This document shows positions 1 through 28,310 of a DNA stretch of 64,000 nt, one piece after another. The notes below the pieces were generated by a model. That model worked only from the letters and a program-made list of their open reading frames with translations. It had not been told where the DNA came from and made no database searches. This DNA is from Flaccisagitta enflata. Taxonomy: Eukaryota; Chaetognatha; Sagittoidea; Aphragmophora. The DNA is taken from assembly GCA_965153355.1 (NCBI GenBank), contig OZ231127.1, positions 95,914,001 to 95,978,000 of the forward strand. The letters run 5' to 3'. The translations under genes were made by a program, and so were the position numbers. The stretch's first letter is position 1; every line of letters starts with the position of its first letter.

Positions 1-734
1 CATTGAATAACATGGGAAACTCTTATTTTCTTTTTGTCTCTGATATTCGAGCATCCATGATAAGATTTTTTCTTTGGCACAAATTCATCTGGACTGCAAA
101 AAAAAAAAAGCGCGTTCATTTCCCTAGTGGTTAAACTCGTGACACTTAGAAAACCTTTTAAAATGCCTGTGACAGTAAGGAAACCATCTTGGCAGCATGA
201 TGGAGAGGAGGCTTATAGATAGTCCCTAACATGACGCTGCCTAAGAATTCGTAGTTATTTTCTCTGTGTCTCCGCATGATATTTTTCAAAATGTAACGAT
301 TAACGCTAGGAAAACAAGCGAGAGGACAAGACTGGAACAATCATAAATGCTTTCCTCACTGAGACGACTGAATAATCTTGTCAGCAACATTGATAGGGCA
401 AATCAATGTCAAAAATTCTTAGTGGAGATTCAACTGCCGCTGCTGGTCAAACGAGTGGGCGATCATTACGTTCAAGGAAATGATGTTTCCCAATCCCGCC
501 GTCGAACTTTGACCGTGAATGTCATCATTTGTTTGATAGATTTTTGTTTGATAGATTTTTGTTAGTTTCATTGCATATCATTAAAAGGATTTGTCTTACG
601 TGTTATCAAGAGAAGTAGAAAATGTAAACATAGATTGTCTCTTTGCTGACTATTGCCATTGGCCAGTTTTCAAAGAATATGCCATGTTGAAGTCAAAGTG
701 GGCCTAAATTTTTTTACCTTTTTACTTTCTGGTG
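1..734. other. No gene recognised
   Basis: Ordinary AT-rich sequence with no exon similarity or repeat structure that I recognise. It may be part of the intron preceding the first visible DNMT1 exon. Confidence 0.5.
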
Positions 735-2960
735 GTCTCCAACTCTTTCCTCATTTTCTGTCTGTCTCCATCATCATCCTCATTATTATCTGTCTCTATC
801 TTTCTCCTCATTATTATCTGTCTCTATCTTTCTACTCATTTTCTGTCTGTCTCTATCTTTCTCCTCATTTACTGTCTGTCTCCATCTTTATCCTCATTTT
901 CTCTGTGACTCCATAATTATCCTCGTTTTCTGTCTGTCTCCATCTTTCTCCTCATTATCTATTGGTCTCTATCTCTATCCTCATTATTTGTCTGTTTCTA
1001 TCTTTCTCCTCAATTTCTGTCTGTCTCCGTCTTCATCTTCATTTTCTGTTTGTCACTATATTTTTCCTTATTTTCTCACTGTCTCTATCTTGACAGATAA
1101 AGATGGAGACAGACGAAAAATAATGATAAAGTTAAAGACAGCCAGAAAATGAGGAGAGAGAAGGAGACAGACAGAAAATGAGGATAATGATGGAGACAAC
1201 CAGAAAATGAGGGTAGAGATGAAGACAAACAGAAAATGAATATGGGCAGAAACCGGGGAAAAAGATGGAGAGAGACAGAAAATGAGGGAAAAGATGGAGG
1301 CAGGCGAGCAGAAATCAATCCTCTGTCTTGGACATACTTATAAATGGTGATAAGTCCGAGATCTGAGCCAAGGTGAAAATCTTACCTTCCCAAGACACCC
1401 TCAACTCCTAGGGTAAGACCTCAGGGTCACATCTCAACCCGGTTTATTTAAAAGTTCATCCCTGAGGAGAGTAATGACATCTAAACAAAGTGACTGAGCT
1501 ACCTTCACAAATTTTGTCAGAACATGGTGAGTCCTAATAATAAGGTGAAGACTGGTGACAAGAGGGGCTAGCGGGGTTAACTCATATGTTAAGCTTGTTT
1601 CAGCTGTTCCCCAGATCAACACCCCAATTTCACCAAAAGCCCCTTATATATATCCATATATATATATATATATATATAGGCCTACCACAGAGAAACAGAG
1701 AGATCCTCTGCAGATAACAAGTAAAAATGGTTTACAATGTTTTTCAACCCCGCTAGCCCCTCTTTCAACCCTTCTGATCATTTTATGGATGTCTCTTATG
1801 TACATTTGGCTAGCTGGTGAATTTGTCAAGTTTAAATTTTAAGTTTGTCTCCACTTCTATCCTCATTATCTATCCATCCCCATCTTCTTCATTGTTTTTT
1901 GTTTGTCTCCATCTTCATCCTCATTTTCTGTCTGTCTCCATCTTAATCCTCATTTTTTTAGCCTGTCTCCATCTTTATCCTCATTTTCTGTCTGTCTCTA
2001 TTTTATGTCCTTCCTATTTTCTGTCTGTCTCTTCTTTTTTTTGTTTTCTATCTGTCACCATTTTCTTCATTTTCTCTCAGTCTCTATATATGAGGAGACA
2101 TACAAAAATGAGGATAAAGGCTAGAGACAGCCAGAAAATGAGGACAGAGATGGAGACAAACAGAAAATGAAGGAAAAGGTGGAGATGGGCAGAAAACAAA
2201 GAAAAAGATGGAGACAAACGGAAAATAAAAAGAATGATGGACCAACGAGCAGAAACTTTGGCTCCATCTTATAAATGGTAGTTTGTCTGAGATCTGAGCC
2301 AAGGTAAAAATCTTACCTTCCAAAGACCCTCAACCCCAGGGTAAGACCTCAGGGTCAGAGCCTCAACCCAGTTCACGTTAAGTCCATCCCCTGTGGAGAG
2401 TACCATCTAAAACAGTAACTGAGCCACCTCACAAATTTTGTCAGAACATGGGTGTGTCCTAATAAGGTGAAGACTGGTGACAAGAGGGGAGGGGCTAGCT
2501 AAGTCACCTTATATGTTAAGCTGGTTTCAGGTGTTCCCCAGATCAACACCCCAATTCCACCAAAAAGCTCCTTATATATATAACAATATATATATATATG
2601 CACCACAGAGAAACAGAGAGAGATCCTCTGCAGATAACAAGTAAAAATGGTTTACAATGTGTTTCAACCCCGCTAGCCCCTCTTTCCACCCTTCTGATCA
2701 TTTTATGGATGTCTCTTATGTACATTTGGCTAGCTGGTGAATTTGTCAAGTTTAAATTTTTTGTTTGTCTCCATCTCTATTCTCATAATGTATCCATCCC
2801 CATCTTCTTCATTGTTTTTTGTTTGTCTCCATCTTCATCCTTATTTTCTGTCTGTCTCCATCTTAATCCTCATTTTCTGTCTGTCTCCATCTTTATCCTC
2901 ATTTTCTGTCTGTCTCCATCTTTGTCCCCATTTTCTGTCTGTGTCTGTCTTTTTCTTTGT
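735..2960. repeat. Pyrimidine-rich minisatellite blocks with inverted partners
   Basis: Blocks of a 25-29 bp unit around CTGTCTCCATCTTTATCCTC occupy 735-1090, 1850-2090 and 2760-2960. Purine-rich inverted copies of the same unit occupy 1099-1310 and 2086-2235. Opposed blocks could fold into hairpins. I see no coding exon here except 2969-3014 at the far end. Confidence 0.8.
1350..2875. repeat. About 600-bp direct duplication (1350-1955 and 2281-2875)
   Basis: Both copies begin at GAGATCTGAGCCAAGGT and end in the same pyrimidine minisatellite, with small indels between them. Each includes a short TA-alternating stretch and a GCTAGC-bearing segment. It lies in the presumed DNMT1 intron upstream of the first visible exon. 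Confidence 0.85.
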
Positions 2961-2968
2961 TTTCTGAG

Positions 2969-18938
<15,970 letters not shown>

Positions 18939-19070
18939 AATGTGTGTGTTGGTCGAGAGATATACGGCCGTAGGTTATATATACACATATGTACCATTTT
19001 GTATGGAAATTTAGTCACATGAGTCATATATATTTAGCGTAGGTGATTAATATCGTGATTTACATTTACT

Positions 19071-19295
19071 ATCTAGCTCATAAATATACGGCCATCTGAG
19101 AATAAGCATTAATTTTGGAAAGATACTGTGCCTAAGCAAATTAGGCTACTGACCCCAGATTGATGGCATTTGAAAGTTATTAAACAACTCTTTGAGATGA
19201 GTCCAATCTGGTGTCAGTAACTCAATTTGTTTAAGCCCAGCATCTTTCCCAAGTTTATGCTTCTTTTCAAGTGTCCGTTTATTTATGAGCTAGAT
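19071..19295. mobile_element. 225-bp foldback element downstream of DNMT1
   Basis: The arms 19071-19165 and 19203-19295 are inverted (ATCTAGCTCATAAATA at the left, TATTTATGAGCTAGAT at the right, with mismatches inside). The central CCCCAGATTG is shared with the foldback at 38192-38421, so they belong to one family. Confidence 0.75.
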
Positions 19296-19414
19296 GGTAC
19301 ATAGGCATATGCATATATATGATATATATACATTCACGGATATGTAAAATGCTGAGATTTTATTGTTGACTAGTGAATTAATCTTTTGTGTACGGGACAA
19401 CTTTTGATTTTACC

Positions 19415-19480
19415 CTGTTTTTAGGTGCGACAAAGCACCTCTATAACTGGCTCTGTCCGTCTGTTGGTCTGTTGGTCTGT
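19415..19480 (+). repeat. F2 head, GTGC/GCAC hairpin variant
   Basis: AGGTGCGACAAAGCACCT at 19423-19440, followed by CTCTATAA and the GTCTGTTGG tract typical of F2 heads. Confidence 0.75.
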
Positions 19481-19704
19481 AACGCATTCGTTCGACGATC
19501 AACACGTCGCACCTTATTGGCCTACTTGGCCTTGTAACATTATGAACATTGTTCCGCATCCCGACATTCAAGTTAGTCGCATTACGAAAAAAATGAACAT
19601 TTCAGTTTAGAGTATTCTTGGTCGTTCTCTAAGCAAACTTTTGGTTTTATTTATGCAATTAATGACAACGTTGTCTTGTTATCGTTTCTCGTTATGTTAT
19701 TTTT

Positions 19705-19850
19705 AGTTGCGGACACGCAACTCTATAAGAGGCTTTGTCCGTCCGTCGGTCGGTCGGTCCGTCACGCTCGAGTTGAAAAGTGGAAAAACGCGCATTTCCG
19801 CTCCTGCCCACCCGTCCGCAACTGGTGGCCGTGTATCCGGCCTTGTTTCC
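19705..19850 (+). mobile_element. F2 element, TTGCG/CGCAA type
   Basis: Hairpin AGTTGCGGACACGCAACT (19705-19722), CTCTATAAGAGGCTTTGTCC, a GTCCGTCGGTCGG tract, then the internal box GTCCGCAAC, which is the exact complement of the GTTGCGGAC head arm. It ends GTGTATCCGGCCTTGTTT. Confidence 0.85.
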
Positions 19851-20340
19851 TCTCGTTATCCGTTGACCGTTATTGTTTTGCGTAAAAGCTGATTTACAGC
19901 GTTTTTTGGGTGATTTCTTCTGCCGCAACTCCCAACGCCTCATTCTTTGGAGGCAAATCTTGAGCGCTGCATCAGGATTCAATGTGATGACGACTTGTTT
20001 TTCTGTCACCTTGCTTATTCATGGTTAAACATAATTGTAGATTTTTATTTCTACATGGTTACTGGTCTCAGTATTTAACAAGAAATGTTCATAGTTGTTT
20101 TTTTTTTCTCCCACGGAAATCAGATATCCATGGGACTACATATGGAGTTGGACAAATTGCTTTATAACAAAAAATCTAGAATGAGGACTAGAGCCTTGGG
20201 AGCTGTAATTGGTGTTTCATCCGGACCCCTCATAGCCATCCTTCGAATTATCAAAATCCACTTCATGAGGTAGACCTGATCCTTAAGTCTAGTCTGTTCG
20301 TTCTATTTTCCATCTTTTCCTCTGCTTGATAGTTAAACTA

Positions 20341-20866
20341 GTCATCCAAGGATCGCACATGGTCAGTGGTACCCGATGCCCTGCTTGGAGTGATCAAGTG
20401 AAGTAGTGGAGTGAGAGCAGGGCAGCGGCCTCAAAGGGCCAATGTCCTGTCGGACACAGCCCACAGGAGTGAATTTCGAGACGTCCTGAGGCAGATTAGA
20501 AGTCGGGATGGCAGAATTTAGTCCAAAAGAGCAGATTTGAGGTTTGGGGGGCAGACTTGAGGCCTAGAGGACAAATTTTAGGCCTAAAGAGTTGACTTGA
20601 GGCTTGGAGAGCGGATTTGAGGTCTTGAGGGCTGATTTTAGATCTTATGGGCAGATATGAGGTCTGGAGAGCTGATTTGAGCTCTGGAGGGTTAAATTAG
20701 GGTTTGAAAGGACTAATTTGAGGGCTCAAAGGGCCAAAATCAGGCCTGAGACTGCAGACTTGAGGCTCCGATGGCCAAGGGGGGGATGGACGGAAGGATG
20801 GACGAACCTCTCGAAATTCCCCCCGTGTCCTACAGGACATCGGCCTTTGGGGGCCGCTGCCCAAAA
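20341..20866 (-). mobile_element. F1 element, reverse orientation
   Basis: The tail (TGGTCAGTGGTACCCGATGC) comes first, then the inverted end block with GTCCTGTCGGACACAG. A degenerate 20-21 bp minisatellite (GAGGTCTGGAGAGCTGATTT type) and the head inverse ending GGGCCGCTGCCC follow. Confidence 0.85.
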
Positions 20867-22007
20867 ACCGCTTGACCTAAACATTTTGGGAAGTGTAGGG
20901 TAATGCCCCTTTCCTAAGCTAATACTGATGGATCTCACTGCTAGCTGCTCGATGAGTGCTGATGATTTCTAAGAAACTTAAATTGGGCCGCCACATGAAG
21001 CACCATTCGAACAAAAGGACAAGATGATGTGGTCATGTTGATGTCATTCACTAGAATAGCGAAGTTTATAAACAGAAAAAAAAGAGAAATCTCCGTTTGT
21101 CTTTGGTTGTATGCCTCTGTTTCACGGATTGTCTGTCGCATGTTGTTGACAAAAGACGTGTCCACCCGTAACGGCATCGCTGATTGTCCCCTCTCTCTCT
21201 TTCTCTCCCAAAGTTCTAATTCCTATCTCATTGTTATCTCTTGGAAACGATGTTGTAACATCTGACTCTCGTGTATGGTCCGCGAAGATCAGAAATTGTT
21301 GACACGATACTAGTTGATGGTTGTGAAGGGGGGGGGGGGAGGAAGAAAGATCATATAATAATGGGTCACAGAAGGATGATTTCAACTGATAATATAGGAG
21401 ACATGGTTCCATGTTGCTCGAGCGTTGTCCGCTTTCCGCGGCTGATGTTGATGGCGAACTCTAAATCATTACTTTTGCTTCCTGGGGGACGTTCACATGA
21501 GCGTCTCAAGACGGTCTTAAGAACTTTTCAGAAAGTCAACTTAAGAACCTTCTTCAAAACCCTTCTTGAACTCGGACTCTATTTTTTTTTCAAACAGTCT
21601 TAAGATACCGTCTTAAGACCTATATCCAAGAAGGTTCTACAATATGTTTCCGACAAGCTAGCTTAAGGTCCCATTCAAAGGACATGGCATAAGATCTTTC
21701 AGCGCAGCAACAAAAAGTGAGGAGACATGGCAGAAGGAACAAGCTAAATAAGGCCACATTTCGATTTGCATGCTCCATTTTCTATAAGAGTTTTTGTTTG
21801 TCCATTGGTTGGTCCATTTGTCTGTCGTTCTGTTGGTTCTTCTGTCAGTTCATGATGAACAATTTAAAAAGTTTAAAAATGCACATCTAAGATACTGTGG
21901 TTCTGTGGGTGTGTAAGGGAGGAGTGGGCTGTGTGCCCCTGCCCACCCGTCCATAACAATATTTTCATCATATTTCAGAACGACCTTCAATATGATTATA
22001 AATTTGA
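20867..22007. other. No gene recognised
   Basis: Includes an F2-like internal fragment with GTTGGTCCATTTGTCTG at about 21790-21960. 21480-21660 repeats the word AAGACGGTCTTAAGAAC in several forms. Nothing coding. Confidence 0.5.
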
Positions 22008-23214
22008 GAAAAAAAAGGCCAACACCTATAAGTCGCGTGCGAGACTTACAAAATGACTTAATTACGTAACCACCTAACTAAAATGATTCATTGAATTCAA
22101 TTGACATAAGATGACTTAACAATATTTTATAATGACCTTAAAATGATTTGAATTGACCTAGTATGACTAGAATGGCTTCAGTGACTAAAATGACTTAAAT
22201 TGACTTAAATTGACCTTGAATAACTTAAATTGACCAAAAATAACTAAAATTGAATTTAATTGACCTAAATTGACTTAGATTGACCTAAAATCACTAAAAT
22301 GATGAAAATATATGAGTCAAATCAGTGCAATTGCATCAAAATGACCTAAAATGAATTACAATGAACTTATTTGACTTTAAATGCCCTAATTGACTAAAAT
22401 GACAATAATGATTTAAAATGACAAAGAATGACAAAGAATGACAAAGAATGACAAATAATGACTTAAAATGACTTGTAATGACTTAAGATGACATAAAATG
22501 ACTTAAAATGACTCAAAATGACTAAGAATGACTTAAAATGACTTAAGGAAATAAAAGTGACTAAGAATGACTGAGATTGAATAAGAATGAAAATAATGAC
22601 TTCTAATTATTTAGAATGATTTATAACGACTTAGAATGACTTAGAGTGACCTAAATTGATTAGGAGTGACTTAGAATGACTTAAAATGATGTAAATGACT
22701 ATATTTACTAAAATGACAACTAATGAATTAAAATGACTCAGAAAGACCTAAAATGACTAAAAATGATTTAAAATGACTTAGAATGACTTAGAATGACTTA
22801 AAATGATGTAAAGGACAATATTGACTAAAATGACAATAATGATGTAAATGATGTAAATGACTTTATGTATTAAAATGAATTTAAATGACTTAGAATGACC
22901 TAAAATGACTAAGAATGACTTAAAATGACTTAGAATGACTCAGAATGACTTAGAATGACTTTACATGATGTAAAGGACTATATTTACAAAAATGACAATA
23001 ATGACTTAAAATGACTGAGAATGACTAAAAATGACTTAGAACGACTTAGAATGACTTAAAATGACTTAGAATGACTTAAAATAACTTAGAATGACTAAAA
23101 ATGACTCAAAGAAATAAAAGTGATAAAAAAAAGTGAAGTGTGACCAACCGACCAACCAAACTACCAACCAACAGACGGACAAAGTGGGTTGTTGAGTCGC
23201 GTGCACGCGACTAA
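22008..23214 (-). mobile_element. F2-type element with 1.1 kb AATGACTTA array
   Basis: Begins AGGCCAACACCTATAAGTCG and ends with a GACCAACC tract, GGACAAAGTGGGTTG and the hairpin GAGTCGCGTGCACGCGACTA. The interior is about 100 degenerate copies of a 10-11 bp unit AATGACTTAA/G. Shorter relatives with the same ends are at 35768-35992 and 36692-37206. Confidence 0.85.
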
Positions 23215-24110
23215 AGATTGGGTCTTTTTTTTTGCTACACATTTTGATACTTTTTAGATATATTATTATGTCCGTTTGTGAGGCAATGAAATTGATATCC
23301 TATTGCAGACATAATTTTTACTACTTTTATCATCAGTAATGGCGGCCATCGCTGTGTGGAAAAAAGTTGTTAACATTGGCAGCATTCCACCAGACATTTG
23401 ATCATCAATTTGTCTTGAGTGTACAGGATTGAGCAAAGTAAGCTACATGAGCTAATATACTAAATAGCACCCTTAAAGAGCAACAATGCTCACAGACATG
23501 CTTTCGTGTATCTGCATACTCAGACATGCATTAATATATTTTTCTATTGATCATATTTAAAATCAGAAAAAAAGAAAAAGCTAAATAAGCAAAATGAACT
23601 AATGAGCTGAAATACTCAAAACCACCCTTACAGATGAGCAGTTGTGCTGAGAAATATGTTTTCTAGTATTTGCATGCTCACGCATGTATAGATATATTCA
23701 TCTATTGATCCTATTTAAAATTTGAAAAAGAAATAGAAATTTTTGGAGAACAAAAGATTGAAAAATATTTATCTTAGAACATTCTGCATGGCGCATAAGG
23801 ATGCGGAGGCCGTCAACTTTTATGCCCCTTCCACCACTTCTCTAATTCCAATTTACAATACAAATATTAGTAACTATCCCAGCCTCCAAATTAGAAGCGG
23901 TCAATTGCTTCCACATCCCTTTTGGCACCAAAAGAGAGAATTTAATTACCCTATCAATCAATCAATCCGTCAATTGAGTTCCACGACTACTTTATAAAAA
24001 AATGAAAATCATGCTTTTTTGGAATTTGTAAAAAAGTCAAAGACTGACTTCAACTTTTTTCCCGACTATGTTATCTATCCGGGCAAAGAAAGGCCAAAGT
24101 GAATATCTTA
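23215..24110. other. No gene; diverged direct repeat of about 190 bp (23430-23580 and 23590-23740)
   Basis: Both halves share GAGCTAATATACT/GAGCTGAAATACT, a CACCCTTA block, a TGCATGCTCA-type block and a TCTATTGATCATATTTAAAA end. No coding similarity. Confidence 0.6.
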
Positions 24111-24123
24111 AAGCTATTGTGTT

Positions 24124-24450
24124 TTTATTCGCGGACACGCGACTACACCTTGCCGTGTCGGTCGGTTGGTAGGTCGGTCGCTAGGTCCGTCCGTCCGTCC
24201 GTCACATTTTTGAATTCCAAGTGGTTTTCGCATTACTGCTCCTGCCCAACCGTCCGCGACTGGATTGCCGTGTATCCAGCCTTGTTTTTAGTCGCGGACA
24301 CGCGACTCTACACCTTGCTGCGTTGGTTGGTAGGTCGGTCGGTAGGTCGGTGGGTCACATTTTTGAATTCCGAGAGGTTTTTGCATTATTGCTCCTGCCC
24401 AACCATCCGCGACTGGATTTCCGTGTATCCGGCCTTGTTTTTCCACAAAT
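24124..24450 (+). mobile_element. Two tandem F2 elements, TCGCG/CGCGA type
   Basis: The hairpin TCGCGGACACGCGA occurs at about 24130 and 24294. Each is followed by a GTCGGTTGGTAGGTCGG tract and an internal GTCCGCGAC or ATCCGCGAC box, and ends GTGTATCC(A/G)GCCTTGTTTTT. Confidence 0.85.
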
Positions 24451-24899
24451 CCATAACTGCACCATGACCCTTAACGCCTTCCTACACCTGTTAGAGATGT
24501 GTATGTGTAATTGTAGTTGCGGGTACACAACTCTTCACCTCATTATGGTTCATTGATTGGTTAGTCAGTCCATCAGTATATCCCTCTTAAATTTTTCAAG
24601 TCTTTCTTGTATTTTTTTCAGTGTCTTAGGTCATTGTAAGGTATGTAGGCGTGAAATACTGTTTTGTAGTACTGAGGCACTGCCCTTACCCCTCTTGGGC
24701 TTGTTCCTTTGCGACTCAATACAAGGCTGGGTATAGGCACCCCATTTGCAAATTGGAGGCCTTCAGGACAATTTTTCATGTTATTCAATGGGAATTTTGC
24801 ACTTTTTCAATTCTTCATCAATTTTCCATGTTATTCTATGGGAATTTCACATTTTTTAAAATTTTTACCTCAATTTTCCAAGATATTCAATAGGTCTTA

Positions 24900-25162
24900 T
24901 GTTTTGATTAGGGCTAAAACAGTCTCAGGCCTGGGGGGGCGGGGACAGATGGAAGGACAGACAGAAGGATTGAGGGATGGAAGGATGGACGTCTGGAAAT
25001 TCACCCCTGTGTCCTACAGGACATCAGCCCTTTGGGCCGCTGCCCAAAAAGCTTCTAAACGCTTGTTTTCCCACTTTTTCGACTCGTGCTTACAGACTAA
25101 CGGAGGGACCGACAGACAAACGGACAAAGCCTATGATAGAGTTGCATGTCCGAAACTAAACC
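24900..25162 (+). repeat. F1 and F2 fragments
   Basis: 24930-25053 is an F1 3' half (GTGTCCTACAGGACATCAGC, GGGCCGCTGCCC). 25060-25160 is an F2 fragment ending in a GTTGCATGTCCGAAAC hairpin remnant. Confidence 0.7.
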
Positions 25163-25800
25163 AGTCGCCCAAGGGCAATATGTGGTCAGCAATACCCGTT
25201 GCCCTGCTTTGTATGTATGTGAATGTAGGGGATGGTTAGCAGGGCAGCGACCAAAAAGGGGAAAATGTCATGTAGAATACAGGGGGACTTCTGCTCAATT
25301 GGCTTCAAGAGCACCATGGCATAATTGGAAAACATGGAAAATTGTGAAAAAATGAATTTTTCAATAGTTTCCATTGAAAAACATGGAGAATTGACAAAAA
25401 ATGAAAAATGCAAAAGTTTCCATTGAATAGCATGCAGAATGTGTAATCCCTTGGAACACCATGAAAAATTGACAAAATAGTGAAACAAATATAGAATTCC
25501 CATTGAAAAGTAAAGAAAATTGATGAAAAATGAAAAAAATGTAGAATTCCAATTGAATAGCAGGGGAAATTGAAAAAAATGGGAAAATACAGAATTCCCA
25601 TTGAAAAGTATGGAAAATTGATGAAAAATGAAAAAACGTAGTATTCCTATTGAATAATATGGGAAATTTACAAAAAGATGAAGAAATGGCGAGGGCGGGG
25701 GCGGGGGGAGGGGGGACGAACAAACGAACAAACAAACAAATGAAAGTCCCCCTGTGTTCTACAGGACATTGTCCCCTTTGGGGCCGCTGCCCAAAAAGCT
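25163..25800 (-). mobile_element. F1 element with a 36-bp AT-rich internal repeat
   Basis: Tail GTCGCCCAAGGGCAATATGT, the AGCAGGGCAGCG end block, then units of roughly 36 bp (CATTGAAAAGTATGGAAAAT type) in place of the usual GGCCTGA unit, and a closing inverse end GGGGCCGCTGCCC. Same ends with a different internal satellite. Confidence 0.85.
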
Positions 25801-25989
25801 AAGAATCTTTTTATGATCCCTTCCTCCTTCTCTAACCCCCCTGCTCCAATTACATACATATGATATTTCAGCGGCAAAGCTCATATCATAGTCTTTAGGC
25901 TTGAATGCCAGTCTACAGGCTCCGTAGGGGCCACACCACTCATCCTTTCTTATGCTTAGTTGCAATGGGTACCATTGACCATCTCATGC

Positions 25990-26690
25990 TTTTGGGCAGC
26001 GGCCCCAAAGGGGACGATGTTCTGTAGAACACGGGGACTTTTGTTTGTTCATTCGTCCATTTGTTCATCCCCCCCTCAGGCCTCAAATCTGGCCTCTGAG
26101 ACCTCAATCTGGCCTCTCAGGCCTCAAATCCAGCCTCTCAGGCCTCAAATTCAGCCTCTCAGGCCACAAATCCGGCCTCTCAGGCCACAAATCCGGCCTC
26201 TCAGGCTTCAAATCCAACCTCTCAGGCCTCTAACCTGGCCTGTCAGGCCTCAAATGAGGCTTCTCAGGCCTCAAATCCAAATTTTCAGGCCTCAAACCTG
26301 GCCTCTCAGGCCTCAAATTAGGCCTCTCAGGCGTCAAGTCAGCTATCTAAGCCTCAATTTATTGCTCTTAGGCTTCAAATCAGTCCTCTGACCTTTCAAG
26401 CCTTAATCCAGCTCTCTCAAGCCTCAAGTCAGCCCTCTCAAGATTCCACTTGGCATTCTCAGGCCTTACATCAGCCTTCTTAGACCTCAGTTTAAGCTCT
26501 TGAAGGCCTTCAGTTAGCCCTCCATAGCATCTCATCCACTTCTTCAGGCAGGACAAACGAAAGTCCCCCTCTGTTCGTCCCCTTCGGGGCCGCTGCCCTG
26601 CTTCCCCTCATTCCAATTTGCAATCACACAAAGCAGGGCACCGGGTATCGCTGGCCACATATTGCCCTTAGGCGACCTGTTGTTTGTTAA
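25990..26690 (+). mobile_element. F1 element with GGCCTCAAATC minisatellite
   Basis: Head TTTTGGGCAGCGGCCCC, interior units of CAGGCCTCAAATCCAGCCTC, inverse end block and tail to GGCGACCTGTTG. It follows a truncated tail of another copy. Confidence 0.88.
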
Positions 26691-26941
26691 AAGCGGATTT
26701 TGGTTACTCTAGGGTCGGTTGAGGCTGGGTGTATCTGCATTAAAAACAAGCCCAATAAGGCAAACGTGGGTACTGACTGTGACGATGCATGGAGTGAATT
26801 TTGCGCTGAATATTCCATCTGATGTGTTCACATAGTTATCCGCGTTTAAATAGCAAAATTTGGTGCGTTCCCGTTTGCTGCTGTCACTGTTAGGGAATCA
26901 GTCATTTTTAGTCGCGTGCTACACTACTGTACACCCCGCTT

Positions 26942-27550
26942 TTTCGGCAGCGGCCCCAAAGGGCCGATGTCCTGTAGAACGGGGAAATTTCCAGATGTCT
27001 GTCCATCCTTCCTTTCCTCCCCCCCCCGGTTAGCCATCAAGGCCTCAAGTTTGCCCTCCCCTCAATTTAACACATGGTCGACATTTAGGCGAACTAGCAC
27101 ATGAGAACAACAAGTGTGAAATGCATACTTTTAGTTGAGCAAGCAAGATGAAATTTTAACCATGTGTCAGTTCGCCTAAATGTGGACCATATATTAGCCC
27201 TCCAGACCTCAGTCAGCCTTCCAGGCTTCAAATCAGCTCCTCCCGCCTCAAATCTGCCCTCCAGACCTCAAATCTGCCCTCCAGACTTTCAATTAGCCCT
27301 CCAAGCATCAAATCAGCCCTCCGTGGCTCAAATTTGCCCTGCAAACCTCAAATCTGCTCTCCAAGACTTAATTCTGCCCTCTAGCCTTCAAATATGCCTT
27401 CAGTGGCCTATATCAGTCATCTAAGGCCTGAAATATGCCCTCTCAGGATGTCTGGAAATTCCCCGCCCATTGAGGCCGCTACCCTACTCTCACCCCAGTT
27501 CTTCCCTGGATCACTCCCAGGCAGGTTCTGCTGACCATCTAATGCTTTCG
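26942..27550 (+). mobile_element. F1 element with CTCAAATCTGCCCTCCAGAC units and a nested MITE
   Basis: Head CGGCAGCGGCCCC, units of 18-20 bp, inverse block GAGGCCGCTACCCT and a degraded tail. A 120-bp foldback (27072-27192) with ends ATGGTCGACATTTAGGCG and its inverse interrupts the minisatellite. Confidence 0.82.
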
Positions 27551-27563
27551 TGTCAAATTACTT

Positions 27564-28036
27564 TTTGGGCAGAGGCCCCAATGGGGAGAAAGTCCTGTAG
27601 AACATGGGGAACTTTTGCTTGTCCGTTCCTTTGTCCATCTGTTGGTTTGTCCCCCCTAGGTCCTCTCAGGCCTGATATCTGACCTCTCAGGCCTGATATC
27701 TGCCCTCTCAGGCCTGAAATCTGCTTCTTATCAGGCCTGAAATCTGCCCTCTCACACCTGAAATCTGTCCTCTCACACCTTAAATCTGCCCTCTCAAATT
27801 CAAGGCCCGAGAGGGCAGATTTCAGGCCTGAGAGGGTAGATTTTAGGCCTGAGAGGGCAGATTTCAAGCCTGAGAGGGCCTGGGGGGAGATGGATGGACG
27901 GATGGATGAACGGACGACTGGACGAATGAAAGTCCCCCTGTGTTCTACAGGACTTTGTCCCCTTCGGGGCCGCTGCCCTGCCTCCTCTAACTCCAATTCA
28001 CTATCATGCAAAGCCGGGCAACAGGTATCGGCAGAC
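27564..28036 (+). mobile_element. F1 element
   Basis: Head GGGCAGAGGCCCC, minisatellite CAGGCCTGAAATCTGCCCTC switching strand near 27795, inverse end block GTTCTACAGGACTTTGTCCC, and a tail truncated after GGGCAACAGGTATCG. Confidence 0.88.
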
Positions 28037-28238
28037 CCGCTGATTTTGTTTTCCTTCCGAACAGCAGAAACTTACTCCCAAAATATTCAGACTGGCCTGG
28101 TTGACTATCTACCTACGTATACATCTTTCTATCAGTATATGGACATGTTTATCTGTCTATCACTATCTTTTAAGCTTGATTGAAGGACAGACAAATGTAC
28201 CAACAGATAGACTGTTGGAGATACACAGTAGGAGTTCA

Positions 28239-28308
<70 letters not shown>
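28239..28308 (+). repeat. CT microsatellite
   Basis: About 35 CT units directly in front of the F1 head at 28309. Confidence 0.97.
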
Positions 28309-28310
<2 letters not shown>

